Shown here: positions 9,480 through 18,167 of the stretch, piece after piece
How the letters are laid out: the number at the start of each line of letters is the position of its first letter
Numbering within the stretch: position 1 is the first letter of the stretch
NCBI RefSeq assembly: GCF_004366795.1
Contig: NZ_SORF01000004.1
Coordinates: 1 to 64,000, forward strand
DNA: 64,000 nt
Source of the DNA: Alicyclobacillus sacchari
GTDB taxonomy: Bacteria; Bacillota; Bacilli; Alicyclobacillales; Alicyclobacillaceae
Direction: 5' to 3'
Program-made: the position numbers and the translations under genes
Notes under the pieces: generated by a model
Seen by the model: only the letters and a program-made list of their open reading frames with translations
What the model was told of the DNA's origin: nothing
The model's database searches: none

Positions 9480-10004
9480 ATGTTCACGAAGGCAATCTCC
9501 ACCGTCGCTGCAACACTCACAACGCTCGCACTGGGATCGACCATCGCCATGGCAAGCGTAAGCTTGCCGCCTGGGGTTTCCATCGATCACAACATGACTC
9601 CATTGGCCCGCGAAAGCGCGTCGTATCAGGCGAAAACCAACGCGGTTCTTCGCGTGGCGGAAAGCAAACTCGGCACTCCATACATTTGGGGTCACAACGA
9701 AGACCGCGGGCAATATGGATTTGACTGTTCAAACTTCGTGGAGTATGTGTACCATCACGCGCTCGGCTATAGGTTTACCACGTCGTCGCGCATGCAGTAT
9801 TACGATGTGGGAATTAGGGAACCGAAATCCAACTTGCAGCCAGGCGATTTGCTTATCTTTGAAGACGGAAAGCACGTCGGCATTTACGCTGGCAATGGAG
9901 AGATGATTCAGTGCGGCGGAGGCCTCGGAAAGGTTGGCTTCCTGAGCGTCAAACCGGGATCGTATTGGGGCAACCACCTCACAGCTGTGAGGAAAATGTA
10001 CTGA
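9480..10004 (+). CDS. Secreted NlpC/P60 cysteine peptidase
   Basis: A 174-residue cell-wall hydrolase predicted to cut peptide stems of peptidoglycan outside the cell. The signal peptide is residues 1-26 (MFTKAISTV...IAMAS). The NlpC/P60 domain follows: catalytic Cys in YGFDCSNFVEYVYHHA, catalytic His in GKHVGIYAGNGEMI, and a third polar residue in GNHLTAV. There is no LysM or SH3 anchor, so it is a single-domain enzyme. ATG at 9480 has AGGAGG at 9466-9471, 8 bases upstream. A second secreted wall-active protein follows 124 bases later. Confidence 0.88.
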   Translation: MFTKAISTVAATLTTLALGSTIAMASVSLPPGVSIDHNMTPLARESASYQAKTNAVLRVAESKLGTPYIWGHNEDRGQYGFDCSNFVEYVYHHALGYRFTTSSRMQYYDVGIREPKSNLQPGDLLIFEDGKHVGIYAGNGEMIQCGGGLGKVGFLSVKPGSYWGNHLTAVRKMY

Positions 10005-10128
10005 TTGCGATTCTCCGCATTCGCGCATGGGCTGTAGGCCGAAGTTGCCTGCAGCCTTTTGCATTTCTGTGAAGCGCGATCGATCCACAGCGATGTATGT
10101 TTCGCCACTGGCGATACATATTACAGAC

Positions 10129-10644
10129 ATGAACAGTTACCATTTAACTGGTTTATGCATTGCGGCGGCTGTGAGTACATCCTTATGGTGGGGCGAAGTG
10201 CCTGCGACAGCAGGAGATTGCACCAAACCGCGCCATGTGTACCAACGGACGGATATGTCCGCACAGCCAAGTGCCATCACCGTCTTTGGCCGTGATTACG
10301 ACATCCGCAAGTATCGTAAAGAAAGCGATCTTTTCACGATCACGGCATACAACTTGGATCGAATTTCGACGGGTAAGGATCCTGGAGATCCTGGCTTTGG
10401 CATCACCGCAACGGGTACGTTTGCAAAGACGGGACGGACGGTCGCTGTCGATCCCGCGGTCATTCCCTATGGAAGTCTACTCTTTATCGAAGGGGTGGGC
10501 TGGCGCATCGCCGAGGATACCGGCGGCGCCATTCGCGGACATCACATCGACGTACTGATGCCATCCAGGAGAAATGCCTTGCAGTTTGGCGTGAAGCAGT
10601 GCAAGGTCACAGTCTATATCCCGGATAACCTCACAGACGTGTGA
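10129..10644 (+). CDS. Secreted 3D-domain protein (putative murein lytic enzyme)
   Basis: About 171 residues. An N-terminal hydrophobic stretch (MNSYHLTGLCIAAAVSTS) ends near PATAG and serves as signal peptide. The C-terminal 3D domain (a double-psi beta-barrel related to MltA/YocH) has the three signature aspartates: VDPAVIPYGS, AEDTGGAI and HHIDVLM. Such domains are linked to cleavage of glycan strands. The start is uncertain: ATG at 10129 fits the signal peptide but no clear ribosome binding site is visible, and the frame is open to 10027. It may be translated with the preceding NlpC/P60 gene. Confidence 0.78.
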   Translation: MNSYHLTGLCIAAAVSTSLWWGEVPATAGDCTKPRHVYQRTDMSAQPSAITVFGRDYDIRKYRKESDLFTITAYNLDRISTGKDPGDPGFGITATGTFAKTGRTVAVDPAVIPYGSLLFIEGVGWRIAEDTGGAIRGHHIDVLMPSRRNALQFGVKQCKVTVYIPDNLTDV

Positions 10645-10662
10645 GCGATTCTGTGAGCCGTA

Positions 10663-11088
10663 TCACTTGATGTATGCTTGGATCGTATTGATAAAGGGGG
10701 AAAATTGGTTCGCGTAACGCTCGACTGCTTGGCGAACCTCGTTTGCTGCAACTTGTGCGTGATCGCGAAGCAGCTTCGTGCGTAGGTCGAAGATGCCAGC
10801 AAACGATTCGAACCACTGTGCGTCGAGAACCTGCTCTTCGACCAAAACCTTCACGATGTCGGCGTAGCCGCCGGGGTCGCGCATGACCAGTGCATCGATG
10901 ATAAGCGACGAGACGTCGGTCACATACTCGACGCTCGTATGCAACGCGCGCTCGGCGGCAAGGCGCCACGTCAAATCTTCCTCCCAGGGGTCACTTCTTT
11001 GGGATAGTCTCTGCAACCATTCGACTCGTTCGGAAAGCCCCGCTAACCAAGCCCCAATTTGCTTGCGATGCGCATCTGTGAGAAACAC
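10663..11088 (-). CDS. yutE: HepT-like DUF86 protein (YutE type)
   Basis: A 141-residue all-helical protein. The core DVSSLIIDALVMRDPGGYADIVKVL matches DUF86/HepT, and the length matches Bacillus YutE. HepT toxins carry R-x4-6-H-x-Y; here the site reads RTKLLRDHAQV, so the final Tyr is missing and RNase or AMP-transfer activity is doubtful. No MNT nucleotidyltransferase antitoxin is beside it. The start is GTG at 11088, because AGGAGG ends 8 bases upstream inside the Nudix gene tail. It follows the Nudix gene by 2 bases, so the two are co-translated. Confidence 0.7.
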   Translation of the reverse strand: MFLTDAHRKQIGAWLAGLSERVEWLQRLSQRSDPWEEDLTWRLAAERALHTSVEYVTDVSSLIIDALVMRDPGGYADIVKVLVEEQVLDAQWFESFAGIFDLRTKLLRDHAQVAANEVRQAVERYANQFSPFINTIQAYIK

Positions 11089-11090
11089 CT

Positions 11091-11594
11091 TCACATCCTC
11101 CTCTCTAAGCATCTCTGCCGAGCCATAGGAAATAGACAGGAAAACATCTCGTCTTTCATCACCGGGCTCACGGTGTGACATTGTCTCACAGTGGCGGGAT
11201 CAATCGCTGGTCGAGGCACCCATACGTCCAGGATTTCCGAGTCGTGTGGTCTTGCAGCGACGTCGTAGACGTCTGCTGTGTAGACCCATTTGACAGCCTT
11301 CACACCCGTCGGCAACACAATGGTGTACTCGGCCAACCATGCGATGTGTTCCAGTGTGAGCCCAGCCTCTTCCCAAGCCTCGCGTTTGACCGCCTCTTCC
11401 GCGGTTTCGCCTGGTTCCACTTTCCCCCCGGGCAGCTCCCAGCCGCGCAGAGGATGGCGAACCCATACCAGACTGTCAAAGGCAAATGCAAACACGATGA
11501 CAGAGTGTGGCGGCTGGACCGACCTGCGTTCGAAGTCAGTGTGGAGGTCGCGAGCAGGTTGCCAGGCACTCAAGTCCACCGTCCTCACCACCAC
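11091..11594 (-). CDS. Nudix hydrolase (YtkD-like)
   Basis: A 167-residue Nudix protein that would cleave a nucleoside diphosphate linked to another group. The full Nudix box is present: GGKVEPGETAEEAVKREA followed by WEEAGL (about residues 55-78). The block WVRHPLRGWELPGGK resembles Bacillus YtkD, an 8-oxo-dGTPase/RNA pyrophosphohydrolase; the exact substrate is not readable. Several GTG codons (11594, 11591, 11588) and a TTG could serve as start. It overlaps the upstream YuiD gene by about 10 bases and is followed at once by the YutE-like gene. Confidence 0.85.
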   Translation of the reverse strand: MVVRTVDLSAWQPARDLHTDFERRSVQPPHSVIVFAFAFDSLVWVRHPLRGWELPGGKVEPGETAEEAVKREAWEEAGLTLEHIAWLAEYTIVLPTGVKAVKWVYTADVYDVAARPHDSEILDVWVPRPAIDPATVRQCHTVSPVMKDEMFSCLFPMARQRCLERRM

Positions 11595-12067
11595 TTTCCA
11601 AACGCAATGCCGATTGCGAGACCGAGAAAAGCTCCGACAATAATTTCACTCGGTTCATGACCCAAGATTTCCTTGAGGCGTTCACCCTCCTCTTGAGCGG
11701 TTGCAGCCGACTCTCCTCGTTGGGAGAATTCCATCGCAATCCGATTGAGGAGAACGGCATGCTCGCCAGCATGACGGCGAATGCCTCCGGCGTCGTACAA
11801 AACGATTGCGGCAAAGACAACCGCAGTGGCAAAGACAGGGGATGATGGACCCACGACAAACCACAAAGCGCTCGCCAACGCAACAACGCCGGCAGCATGT
11901 GAACTTGGCATGCCACCCGCGTCCAAGAGCTTATGTATATCCCAGGCGCGCGTCATAAGATAATGAATGGGAACTTTCAAGATCTGTGTAAAGACGATGG
12001 CACAAATAGCCGCCATCAGCGCAGTATTGGCCCACAGCCCCAATAGGAAGTGCGGAACGTCTGACAT
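11585..12067 (-). CDS. yuiD: Divergent PAP2 family membrane protein (DUF212, YuiD)
   Basis: A 160-residue membrane protein with about 4 hydrophobic segments. The family blocks are clear: DAGGMPSSHAA, VLYDAGGIRRHAGEHAV and ILGHEPSEIIVGAFLGLAIG. DUF212 proteins are distant relatives of acid phosphatase/vanadium peroxidase-type phosphatases, and some plant and algal members bind lipids; the bacterial role is not established. ATG at 12067 lies 10 bases after GAGGAGG; a TTG one codon earlier is the alternative. First gene of a tight three-gene group with the Nudix and YutE-like genes. Confidence 0.88.
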   Translation of the reverse strand: MSDVPHFLLGLWANTALMAAICAIVFTQILKVPIHYLMTRAWDIHKLLDAGGMPSSHAAGVVALASALWFVVGPSSPVFATAVVFAAIVLYDAGGIRRHAGEHAVLLNRIAMEFSQRGESAATAQEEGERLKEILGHEPSEIIVGAFLGLAIGIAFGKWW

Positions 12068-12092
12068 CAACAGCGGCCCTCCTCGATAGGCA

Positions 12093-12113
12093 GGGCGCCG
12101 ATCAACGGCGCCC
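12093..12113 (-). terminator. GC-rich hairpin after the M42 peptidase gene
   Basis: A perfect 8-base-pair inverted repeat GGGCGCCG / CGGCGCCC with loop ATCAA, about 20 bases beyond the stop of the peptidase gene. The U-tract is missing on both strands, so termination may be weak; an mRNA-stabilising hairpin is the alternative. Confidence 0.4.
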
Positions 12114-12132
12114 GCTTGTACCCACCATCACT

Positions 12133-13215
12133 TTACCATTCTTGAATTTCCTTGACCACACTTTTATCAAGTGCCTTGACTAGAGCCGTGATCAATTGAA
12201 TGGCTTGGAGGTAGTCATCCTCGTGCACAATGGCGTTGTGGCTGTGAATGTATCGCGTCGCAAAGCCGATATTGACGCTCGGAACGCCAATTCCGTGCAA
12301 ATGGAATGCCCCGGCGTCCGTACCGCCCCCGCTCATGCTCTCAACTTGTACCGGAATGTTCTCCGTCGCTGCTGTGTCGAGAACAAAATCGCGGAAGCGA
12401 TTGTTCGGAATCATGGAGCCATCGTAAATCATCAACAGCGGACCCTTGCCCGCATCGGCCAGTTGGCCTCGCTGATCACCATCAATACCAGGTGTGTCGC
12501 CAGCAATGCCGACATCGACTGATATGGCAATATCCGGGTTGACCAGATGTGCCAAGGTGCGGGCACCGCGCAACCCGACTTCCTCCTGCACGGTTGCGCC
12601 CGCATAGAGCGTATTGGGATGCGATTGCCCCTGAAGTTCCTTCAAGACGCCAATCGCCGTCGCACAGCCCAGACGATTGTCCAGCGCCTTTGACATATAC
12701 ATCTTGGGATTACCCATTTGCGTAAAAGGCGAGTAGGGAACAATAGCGTCGCCCGGGCGCACGCCCAACTCCTCTGCATGCTCCTTGCTCGTAGCACCGA
12801 TGTCGATAAACACATCCTTGAGCTCAACAACCTTCTTGCGCTCTTCCGCAGGCAGGATGTGTGGCGGTTTGGAACCCGTGACGCCAAGCAGGTTGCCTTT
12901 GCGCGTTTGGACGATCACACGCTGGGACAACACGACCTGCGACCACCAACCACCAATGGTCTGGAACTTCAAAAAACCATCAGGCGTGATGTGCGTCACC
13001 ATGAATCCGATTTCGTCGAGATGCCCAGCAACCAGCACTTTCGGGCCCTCGGCATCACCAGTCTTGACGCCGACGATCCCGCCAGAGCGATCGCGAAGGA
13101 CTTGCTCCGACAGGGGGGACAGGTGCTGCTCAAATAACTTACGCACACCCGACTCGTAACCGGAAATGCCGTACGCATCACACAGTTCACGCAAAACATC
13201 GATATGTGTCGCCAT
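12133..13215 (-). CDS. M42 family aminopeptidase/endoglucanase-type metallopeptidase
   Basis: A 360-residue cytoplasmic di-metal aminopeptidase of the FrvX/YsdC family that assembles into large tetrahedral particles. Metal ligands visible in order: H in VAGHLDEIGFMV, D in KALDNRLGC, catalytic EE in VQEEVGLRGA, D in SVDVGIAGD, H in SHNAIVHEDD. The PDZ-like insertion lies between about residues 70 and 165. ATG at 13215 has AGGAGG 9 bases upstream, and the remaining length matches the family; the frame is open to 13419 but without a site. The divergent yunC-like gene begins 150 bases away. Confidence 0.92.
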   Translation of the reverse strand: MATHIDVLRELCDAYGISGYESGVRKLFEQHLSPLSEQVLRDRSGGIVGVKTGDAEGPKVLVAGHLDEIGFMVTHITPDGFLKFQTIGGWWSQVVLSQRVIVQTRKGNLLGVTGSKPPHILPAEERKKVVELKDVFIDIGATSKEHAEELGVRPGDAIVPYSPFTQMGNPKMYMSKALDNRLGCATAIGVLKELQGQSHPNTLYAGATVQEEVGLRGARTLAHLVNPDIAISVDVGIAGDTPGIDGDQRGQLADAGKGPLLMIYDGSMIPNNRFRDFVLDTAATENIPVQVESMSGGGTDAGAFHLHGIGVPSVNIGFATRYIHSHNAIVHEDDYLQAIQLITALVKALDKSVVKEIQEW

Positions 13216-13365
13216 GTATGTATGCCTCCTTCTCGATGCCTCATCAAGCATCAGATATATGTTACCACAGTCCCCCTTCCGCGATCCGCCTCCCACATTG
13301 GCAACGATGCGCCCCTTGGAATACGCTGAAGCGACACGCAATCCATACGCAAAGGGGAATGGACT

Positions 13366-13701
13366 ATGGTGCATCTGGAGCCGGTATGGGTCGACGCATA
13401 CCCTTTTACGGCAACACACGTCGCGTTGCCAAAGACCAACTTGCTCGCCATCAGCAATTCAATCGGGTACGCGATGTGCGGTGCGCTGGATATCGCACTT
13501 CTGCGCACGCAGCTCGCAAGCCGAGGTATCGTCGCCGTGCGTGCAACGGGTGTCAGAACCATTTCGGAATTGTTGGAGGGCACCGTCGAAAGCTGTACCC
13601 AATCGGCGGAAGCACTCGGCATCACACCGGGAATGCCGATTCGCGAAGCTTTGCGGCGCATGGGCGCAGCCGAACAAGGACAGTCCACGCAGAACGGTTG
13701 A
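13366..13701 (+). CDS. yunC: DUF1805 protein (YunC-like)
   Basis: A 111-residue protein matching Bacillus YunC over its length: PFTATHVALPKTNLLAISN, GYAMCGALDIALL, RGIVAVRATGVRTISELL and LGITPGMPIREAL. The function of DUF1805 is not known to me. The start ATG at 13366 lies 8 bases after AAAGGGG. It faces away from the M42 peptidase gene and precedes the DedA gene by 165 bases. Confidence 0.85.
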   Translation: MVHLEPVWVDAYPFTATHVALPKTNLLAISNSIGYAMCGALDIALLRTQLASRGIVAVRATGVRTISELLEGTVESCTQSAEALGITPGMPIREALRRMGAAEQGQSTQNG

Positions 13702-13866
13702 CCGTTCTGCGTGAGTACATCGTGAATAGTGATACCTTTGAACTTTTCCCCTGTCCGTTTCGTCGTTTTCTTTTGGAAGAAAAAACGTTACGATAACAGC
13801 GATGGCTCCATACTGGTGCCTTTGGCGCAGTCTGGATTCCAGCGTAGAAGAGAACGGGGGATTGTG

Positions 13867-14460
13867 GTGTCGCATCTTCACCTATTTGTCATGCAACACG
13901 GTCTGCTAGCTATTTTTGTCCTAATGGCCCTCGAAAGTTGTTGCATTCCGATTCCTTCCGAAGTGGTCATGCCTCTCGCCGGCTTTCTGGCATATCGCCA
14001 CCTCATCGGCTTTTGGCCGGCGCTCATCGTGGGCACCATCGCCAACCTCGTCGGTTCCCTGATTGCGTACGCGATAGGCGACTACGGCGGACGGCCATTT
14101 GTCCTTCGTTATGGGCGCTATATCGGTTTGAACGCCCGCCACTTGGACAAGGCAGATCACTGGTTCAACCGCTTTGGCGAAGTAACCGTCTTTTTCGGGC
14201 GCATGGTACCGGCCGTTCGCACGTTCGTCTCGCTGCCAGCAGGATTCGCTCGCATGCGCATGGGCCGCTTTCTTGTGTTTTCGCTCATCGGGTCGGCCAT
14301 TTGGAACCTCGGCATGCTCTATGCGGGATACCAACTCAACAAAAATTGGCAGGTATTCGCCGATCACGTTAAGCCGTTTACGTATGTAGGTGCCGCGATT
14401 CTCGTCATCGCCGTGATTGCCTTCTGGATGCGGCGTAAATCCGGTCAGGGCCTCGAGTAA
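13867..14460 (+). CDS. DedA family membrane protein
   Basis: A 197-residue membrane protein of the DedA/VTT superfamily, which moves phospholipids or undecaprenyl phosphate across the membrane. Family motifs: ESCCIPIPSEVVMPLAGFLA in the first half and FFGRMVPAVRTFVSLPAG (the conserved R-x3-P-x-R region) in the second, with about 5 hydrophobic segments. Adjacent GTG codons at 13864 and 13867 are both possible starts after a G-rich ACGGGGG; open codons to 13729 have no site. Its last 16 bases overlap the convergent HD-domain gene. Confidence 0.85.
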   Translation: MSHLHLFVMQHGLLAIFVLMALESCCIPIPSEVVMPLAGFLAYRHLIGFWPALIVGTIANLVGSLIAYAIGDYGGRPFVLRYGRYIGLNARHLDKADHWFNRFGEVTVFFGRMVPAVRTFVSLPAGFARMRMGRFLVFSLIGSAIWNLGMLYAGYQLNKNWQVFADHVKPFTYVGAAILVIAVIAFWMRRKSGQGLE

Positions 14461-15734
14461 ACGATGGAACGGGCGCGGTGTCCGAGCGGCCCCGCGCTCT
14501 CAGCAAGCATCTCTTTCGGAAGAAACAACCGGTTCTCTTGACTGGGCACCAATGTCCGTATCAATTTCGACGCCTGACTCAGGTCGACCGTGTTCCCACC
14601 GGCATCTATAAGCGTGATGCCTTGTCCCAAAACATCGTATCCGGGAATGATACATTGCCGCTGTGACACGTAGTAGTCAGGATGAAACCCCATGGCCTTC
14701 GCGGTTGTTCGCAGGGCAGCGAGATCGATTTGTGAAGGATCCTCGCGCACTACGGGTGCCAACAGCTTGCGGTGCAGGAAACGCGTTGCAAGATCCCGCA
14801 GAATGGCATCGTCTGCTTCGCACCACAGGTGAAACGCATAGACGAGGACCGACTCGTCAAGCCGCACATAGGCCGCGACATCCGTTCCGGAAGGAGCAAG
14901 TACTCGCGCCAAGGCGTCCGGTACCTCAACTTCGCTCCCCTCATTCATCAAGTCTCGCACGCGCGTGAGAATGTTCTCAACCAACACATCGCTCCCGACC
15001 GTCACAGGATGAAGATAGACTTGAACGTACATGAAATACCGCGCCAACAGGTACTGTTCAACCGTATGCAAACTGGACGATTTCACGTAGATACGCCCAT
15101 CGGTCATCGTCAACGAACGAATGAGTCTGGCCAACTCGAAACGCCCGTACGAGACGCCTGTCGCTTGTGCGTCGCGCAGCATGTAATCCATGCGATCAAC
15201 GTCCAGTTGGCTCGAGATGAGAGCCTCAATCGCAGGAAAACGTCCTTCTTTGCGGAGAATGGAAACCAAGTCGAGCGCAAAATCGCCATCGACGCCATCC
15301 AGCGTCTTTCGCAGTTCCTGATCTTCCAGAATGATACGATAGGTCCACTCTTCGTGGTGAATGCCGAGCACCGACTCAAACGTGTGCGAAAACGGACCGT
15401 GCCCAACATCGTGAAGAAGCGCAGCCGCAAGCGCCAATCGTTCGTCACGGCGATCCGTTGGCCAGCCGCATTCGCGTTGCAAGTGGTACAGGACGCGCCG
15501 CATCGTTTCGTAGGCGCCAAGCGAATGGGCAAATCGCGTATGTTCGGCCCCGTGGAACGTTAAATACGACGTGCCCAACTGACGGATGCGGCGTAGGCGC
15601 TGGACAGCCGGCACGTTTACCAAATCCCAAAGCAACGCATCGTCAAACAAAATTTCGTCATGTACCGGATCTTTCAAGACCTTCTCAAACAGTGAACTCA
15701 CCTGCTTATCAAAAAGGCTGGCCGAGTCCTCCAC
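14445..15734 (-). CDS. ywfO: HD domain phosphohydrolase (YwfO / SAMHD1-like)
   Basis: A 429-residue HD-superfamily protein. Motifs: KDPVHDEILFDD, RLRRIRQLGTSYLTFHGAEH, metal-binding LLHDVGHGPFSH (the HD pair) and DVDRMDYMLRDA, as in dNTP triphosphohydrolases and Bacillus YwfO. It probably hydrolyses nucleoside triphosphates; the direction of regulation is not visible. The start at GTG 15734 has no strong ribosome binding site; a GTG at residue 12 is the alternative. It overlaps the DedA gene end by 16 bases (convergent). Confidence 0.85.
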   Translation of the reverse strand: MEDSASLFDKQVSSLFEKVLKDPVHDEILFDDALLWDLVNVPAVQRLRRIRQLGTSYLTFHGAEHTRFAHSLGAYETMRRVLYHLQRECGWPTDRRDERLALAAALLHDVGHGPFSHTFESVLGIHHEEWTYRIILEDQELRKTLDGVDGDFALDLVSILRKEGRFPAIEALISSQLDVDRMDYMLRDAQATGVSYGRFELARLIRSLTMTDGRIYVKSSSLHTVEQYLLARYFMYVQVYLHPVTVGSDVLVENILTRVRDLMNEGSEVEVPDALARVLAPSGTDVAAYVRLDESVLVYAFHLWCEADDAILRDLATRFLHRKLLAPVVREDPSQIDLAALRTTAKAMGFHPDYYVSQRQCIIPGYDVLGQGITLIDAGGNTVDLSQASKLIRTLVPSQENRLFLPKEMLAESAGPLGHRARSIVYSRP

Positions 15735-15758
15735 GCGGCTCGGTCAGCCAAACGATTG

Positions 15759-16112
15759 TCAATCGCATGAACCCGGTTGTCCAGCCTGTGTCGCTGTTCG
15801 AAAGCTGGAACCACACCCACACATCGAGGTGGCATTCGGATTGTTAATCTTGAAGCCTTGACCCGTCAAGTCGTCGACGTAATCCACTTCCGATCCGTCG
15901 ATCAACTCCAGGCTCTCGGGATCAACTACGACCTTGACGCCGTGTTGAGTGAAGACGAGGTCCCCCTCTTTCTGCACGTCTAAAGCCATGCCGTAGCTGA
16001 AACCCGTGCAACCACCTGGCTTGGTATATAGACGCAACGCGTCTTCAGCGGACGCCTGCTCGGAAATGAGCGCCCGTACGCGCTCCGCTGCGCTTTCGGT
16101 CAACGTGATCAC
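15759..16112 (-). CDS. A-type iron-sulfur carrier (IscA/ErpA/HesB family)
   Basis: A 117-residue protein that carries [Fe-S] clusters to apo-proteins. The three conserved cysteines are visible: GGCTGFSYG (about residue 30) and MCGCGSSF near the end. Domain start ITLTESAAERVRALI is typical. GTG at 16112 follows GAGGAGG by 9 bases and is preferred to the upstream open codons. The tail after CGCGSSF (ATQAGQPGSCD) is a little longer than usual. A peroxiredoxin gene lies 58 bases upstream on the same strand. Confidence 0.9.
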   Translation of the reverse strand: MITLTESAAERVRALISEQASAEDALRLYTKPGGCTGFSYGMALDVQKEGDLVFTQHGVKVVVDPESLELIDGSEVDYVDDLTGQGFKINNPNATSMCGCGSSFRTATQAGQPGSCD

Positions 16113-16170
16113 TGTGCTTCGCCTCCTCACTTTTTATTATACGCGCATTGGCACGAAAAGACAGGCTGAC

Positions 16171-16638
16171 TTACGCGAGGCCTCGCACAACCTCAAGGAC
16201 CGCATCCGCGTGACCATCGACTTTTACCTTTGGAAAGACGGCCGCGATGTTACCGTCGCGATCGATCACGAAAGTCGTTCGCTCGATGCCGATGGACTTC
16301 TTGCCAAACATGTTCTTCTCCTTTAAGACGCCGTATCTCTCACAAATCTGGCTGTCCGTATCGGCCAGTAAGGGAAAATTCAATTGAAATTTGTCCCGAA
16401 ACTTTCCGTGCGACTTCACGTCGTCGCGCGACACCCCGTAAATCGCCGCGCCAAGCGTGGCAAACTCCCCCTGTAAGTCGCGAAACGCACATGCTTCGGC
16501 GGTACATCCAGGCGTGTCATCCTTTGGGTAAAAGTACAGCACAACCACTTGCCCACGCAGATCATGCAATGCCACCTGGTCACCATTGTCAGCGATTGCC
16601 TGGAAATCCGGAGCCTCGTCTCCTACCTGCAGTGTCAT
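16171..16638 (-). CDS. bcp: Thioredoxin-dependent peroxiredoxin Bcp
   Basis: A 155-residue PrxQ/Bcp peroxiredoxin reducing H2O2 and organic peroxides. The peroxidatic Cys is in YPKDDTPGCTAEACAFRD and the resolving Cys lies five residues on, as in atypical 2-Cys PrxQ. GIERTTFVIDRDGNI is the usual C-terminal block. ATG at 16638 has AGGAGG 8 bases upstream. It lies between the decarboxylase gene and the IscA-type gene, which suggests a shared redox setting, but no operator is obvious. Confidence 0.94.
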   Translation of the reverse strand: MTLQVGDEAPDFQAIADNGDQVALHDLRGQVVVLYFYPKDDTPGCTAEACAFRDLQGEFATLGAAIYGVSRDDVKSHGKFRDKFQLNFPLLADTDSQICERYGVLKEKNMFGKKSIGIERTTFVIDRDGNIAAVFPKVKVDGHADAVLEVVRGLA

Positions 16639-16677
16639 TTCATTCGCCTCCTATGTCCCATCATCTGAGCGGACATT

Positions 16678-18138
16678 TCACGCGTTCTCTTTCACGACTT
16701 TGATCATGCGAATTTCCGGATCATCCGGCCCCTGCACGGGCAACCCGGCACGCAAGTTGGCTTCGATGTAATCGATGTTGTCCTGTGTAATGATTTCCCC
16801 GGGCAACAGGATGGGAATGCCGGGCGGATACACCATGACCATTTCCGCCATCGTCCGACCAACCGACTCCTGCAAAGGCACCGCTTCGGTTGGCGCATAA
16901 AAGGCCGATCTCGGCGTCATCCGCAGCTCGGGCATCGATGGCAGTGTAACCGGCGCATGTTCCTTTGTCTCGCGCGGGCGGAAGCGCCCCGCGATTTCGC
17001 GCAGTGCCGTCACGAGGGCCGCGACATCGTCCTCACTGTCGCCCCATGAAACGATGCAAAGGATGTTATATAAATCGCTCAGCTCGACCTCTATGTTGTA
17101 ATCTTCGCGCAGAATGCGCTCCACGTCGTATCCTGTTAAACCCAGATCCTTCACAGAGATCGTCAGTTTCGTCGGATCGAGCGCATACGTGGCACTTCCA
17201 CAAAGCTGCCGCTTATCAAGGCACGCAAGCCCAGGGATCTGTTCGATCTCGGCGCGTGCACGGTTCGCCAATGCGATCGCGTAACCGATGCGATCGCGCC
17301 CGAACATCGCCAACTCCTTGCGTGCGACATCAAGCGATGCCAGCAACAGGTACGAGGTCGACGTCGTGGTGAGCATGCTCAGCACGACCTGCACATGCCG
17401 TGGATCGATCATCCCTTCGCGCACGTTCAACACGCTTGATCCCGTCATCGAGCCGCCCAGTTTGTGCACGCTCGTCGCCGCCATGTCGGCCCCCGCCTCC
17501 ATGGCCGAAAGCGGCAATTCCGGGTGGAAGCCTGTGTGCACACCGTGCGCTTCATCGACCAATACGGGCACGCCGACACTGTGTGCAATCTCGACAATAC
17601 GGGCGAGATCGGCCGCAATGCCGAAATAGGTAGGATTGATGACAACCAATGCCCGGGCGTCCGGATGGCGATGCAAGGCGTCCGCTACCGTTTCCACCGA
17701 TAGGCCGTGCGAGATGCCAAAGTCACAATCGACCTCAGGGTGCAAAAAGATAGGATGCGCATCGGCGAGAATGATGGCCGTGAGAACAGACTTGTGCACG
17801 TTGCGCGGCACCAGGATTTTCTCTCCCGGCCCTACCGTTGCCAGCACCATGGTCATGATGGCGGTGGATGTTCCTTGCACTGAAAAATAGGTATAGTCGG
17901 CGCCAAACGCCTCTGCAGCGAGTTCCTGCGCATGTTTGATGGCGCCTGTCGGGTGATGCAGGTCATCGAGCGGCGCAATGTTGATCAAGTCTAAAGAGAG
18001 TGCATTCTCCCCGACGAACGACCGAAATCGATTGTCCATACCCCTTCCCCGCTTATGCCCCGGGATGTGAAACTGCACCGGCTGGCGCGCCGCGTGGCGA
18101 AGCAGGGCGTCAAAGAGCGGCGTCTCGTTCTGGTTCAA
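16678..18138 (-). CDS. Orn/Lys/Arg decarboxylase family protein (arginine decarboxylase-like)
   Basis: A 486-residue PLP enzyme of the fold-type I basic amino acid decarboxylases, the short Bacillus-type form. Motifs: HIPGHKRGRG, PLP-stacking and Asp region VDEAHGVHTGFHPEL, Schiff-base Lys in ATSVHKLGGSMTGSSV, and the C-terminal decarboxylase domain with VYPPGIPILLPGEIIT. The product would be agmatine, cadaverine or putrescine; the Bacillus SpeA-like size favours arginine, but substrate is inference. Start TTG at 18138 lies 11 bases after AAGGAGG. YwhD is encoded just upstream on the same strand. Confidence 0.88.
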   Translation of the reverse strand: MNQNETPLFDALLRHAARQPVQFHIPGHKRGRGMDNRFRSFVGENALSLDLINIAPLDDLHHPTGAIKHAQELAAEAFGADYTYFSVQGTSTAIMTMVLATVGPGEKILVPRNVHKSVLTAIILADAHPIFLHPEVDCDFGISHGLSVETVADALHRHPDARALVVINPTYFGIAADLARIVEIAHSVGVPVLVDEAHGVHTGFHPELPLSAMEAGADMAATSVHKLGGSMTGSSVLNVREGMIDPRHVQVVLSMLTTTSTSYLLLASLDVARKELAMFGRDRIGYAIALANRARAEIEQIPGLACLDKRQLCGSATYALDPTKLTISVKDLGLTGYDVERILREDYNIEVELSDLYNILCIVSWGDSEDDVAALVTALREIAGRFRPRETKEHAPVTLPSMPELRMTPRSAFYAPTEAVPLQESVGRTMAEMVMVYPPGIPILLPGEIITQDNIDYIEANLRAGLPVQGPDDPEIRMIKVVKENA

Positions 18139-18167
18139 CGGCTAGGTATCCTCCTTCTTCGGGCCCA

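Noticed and set aside
10663-11594. HepT/MNT toxin-antitoxin system
   Set aside because: The partner is a Nudix hydrolase, not MNT, and the toxin motif is incomplete.
14772-15563. Plus-strand open frame of 263 codons
   Set aside because: Antisense to the HD phosphohydrolase gene, which has complete catalytic motifs; no independent support.
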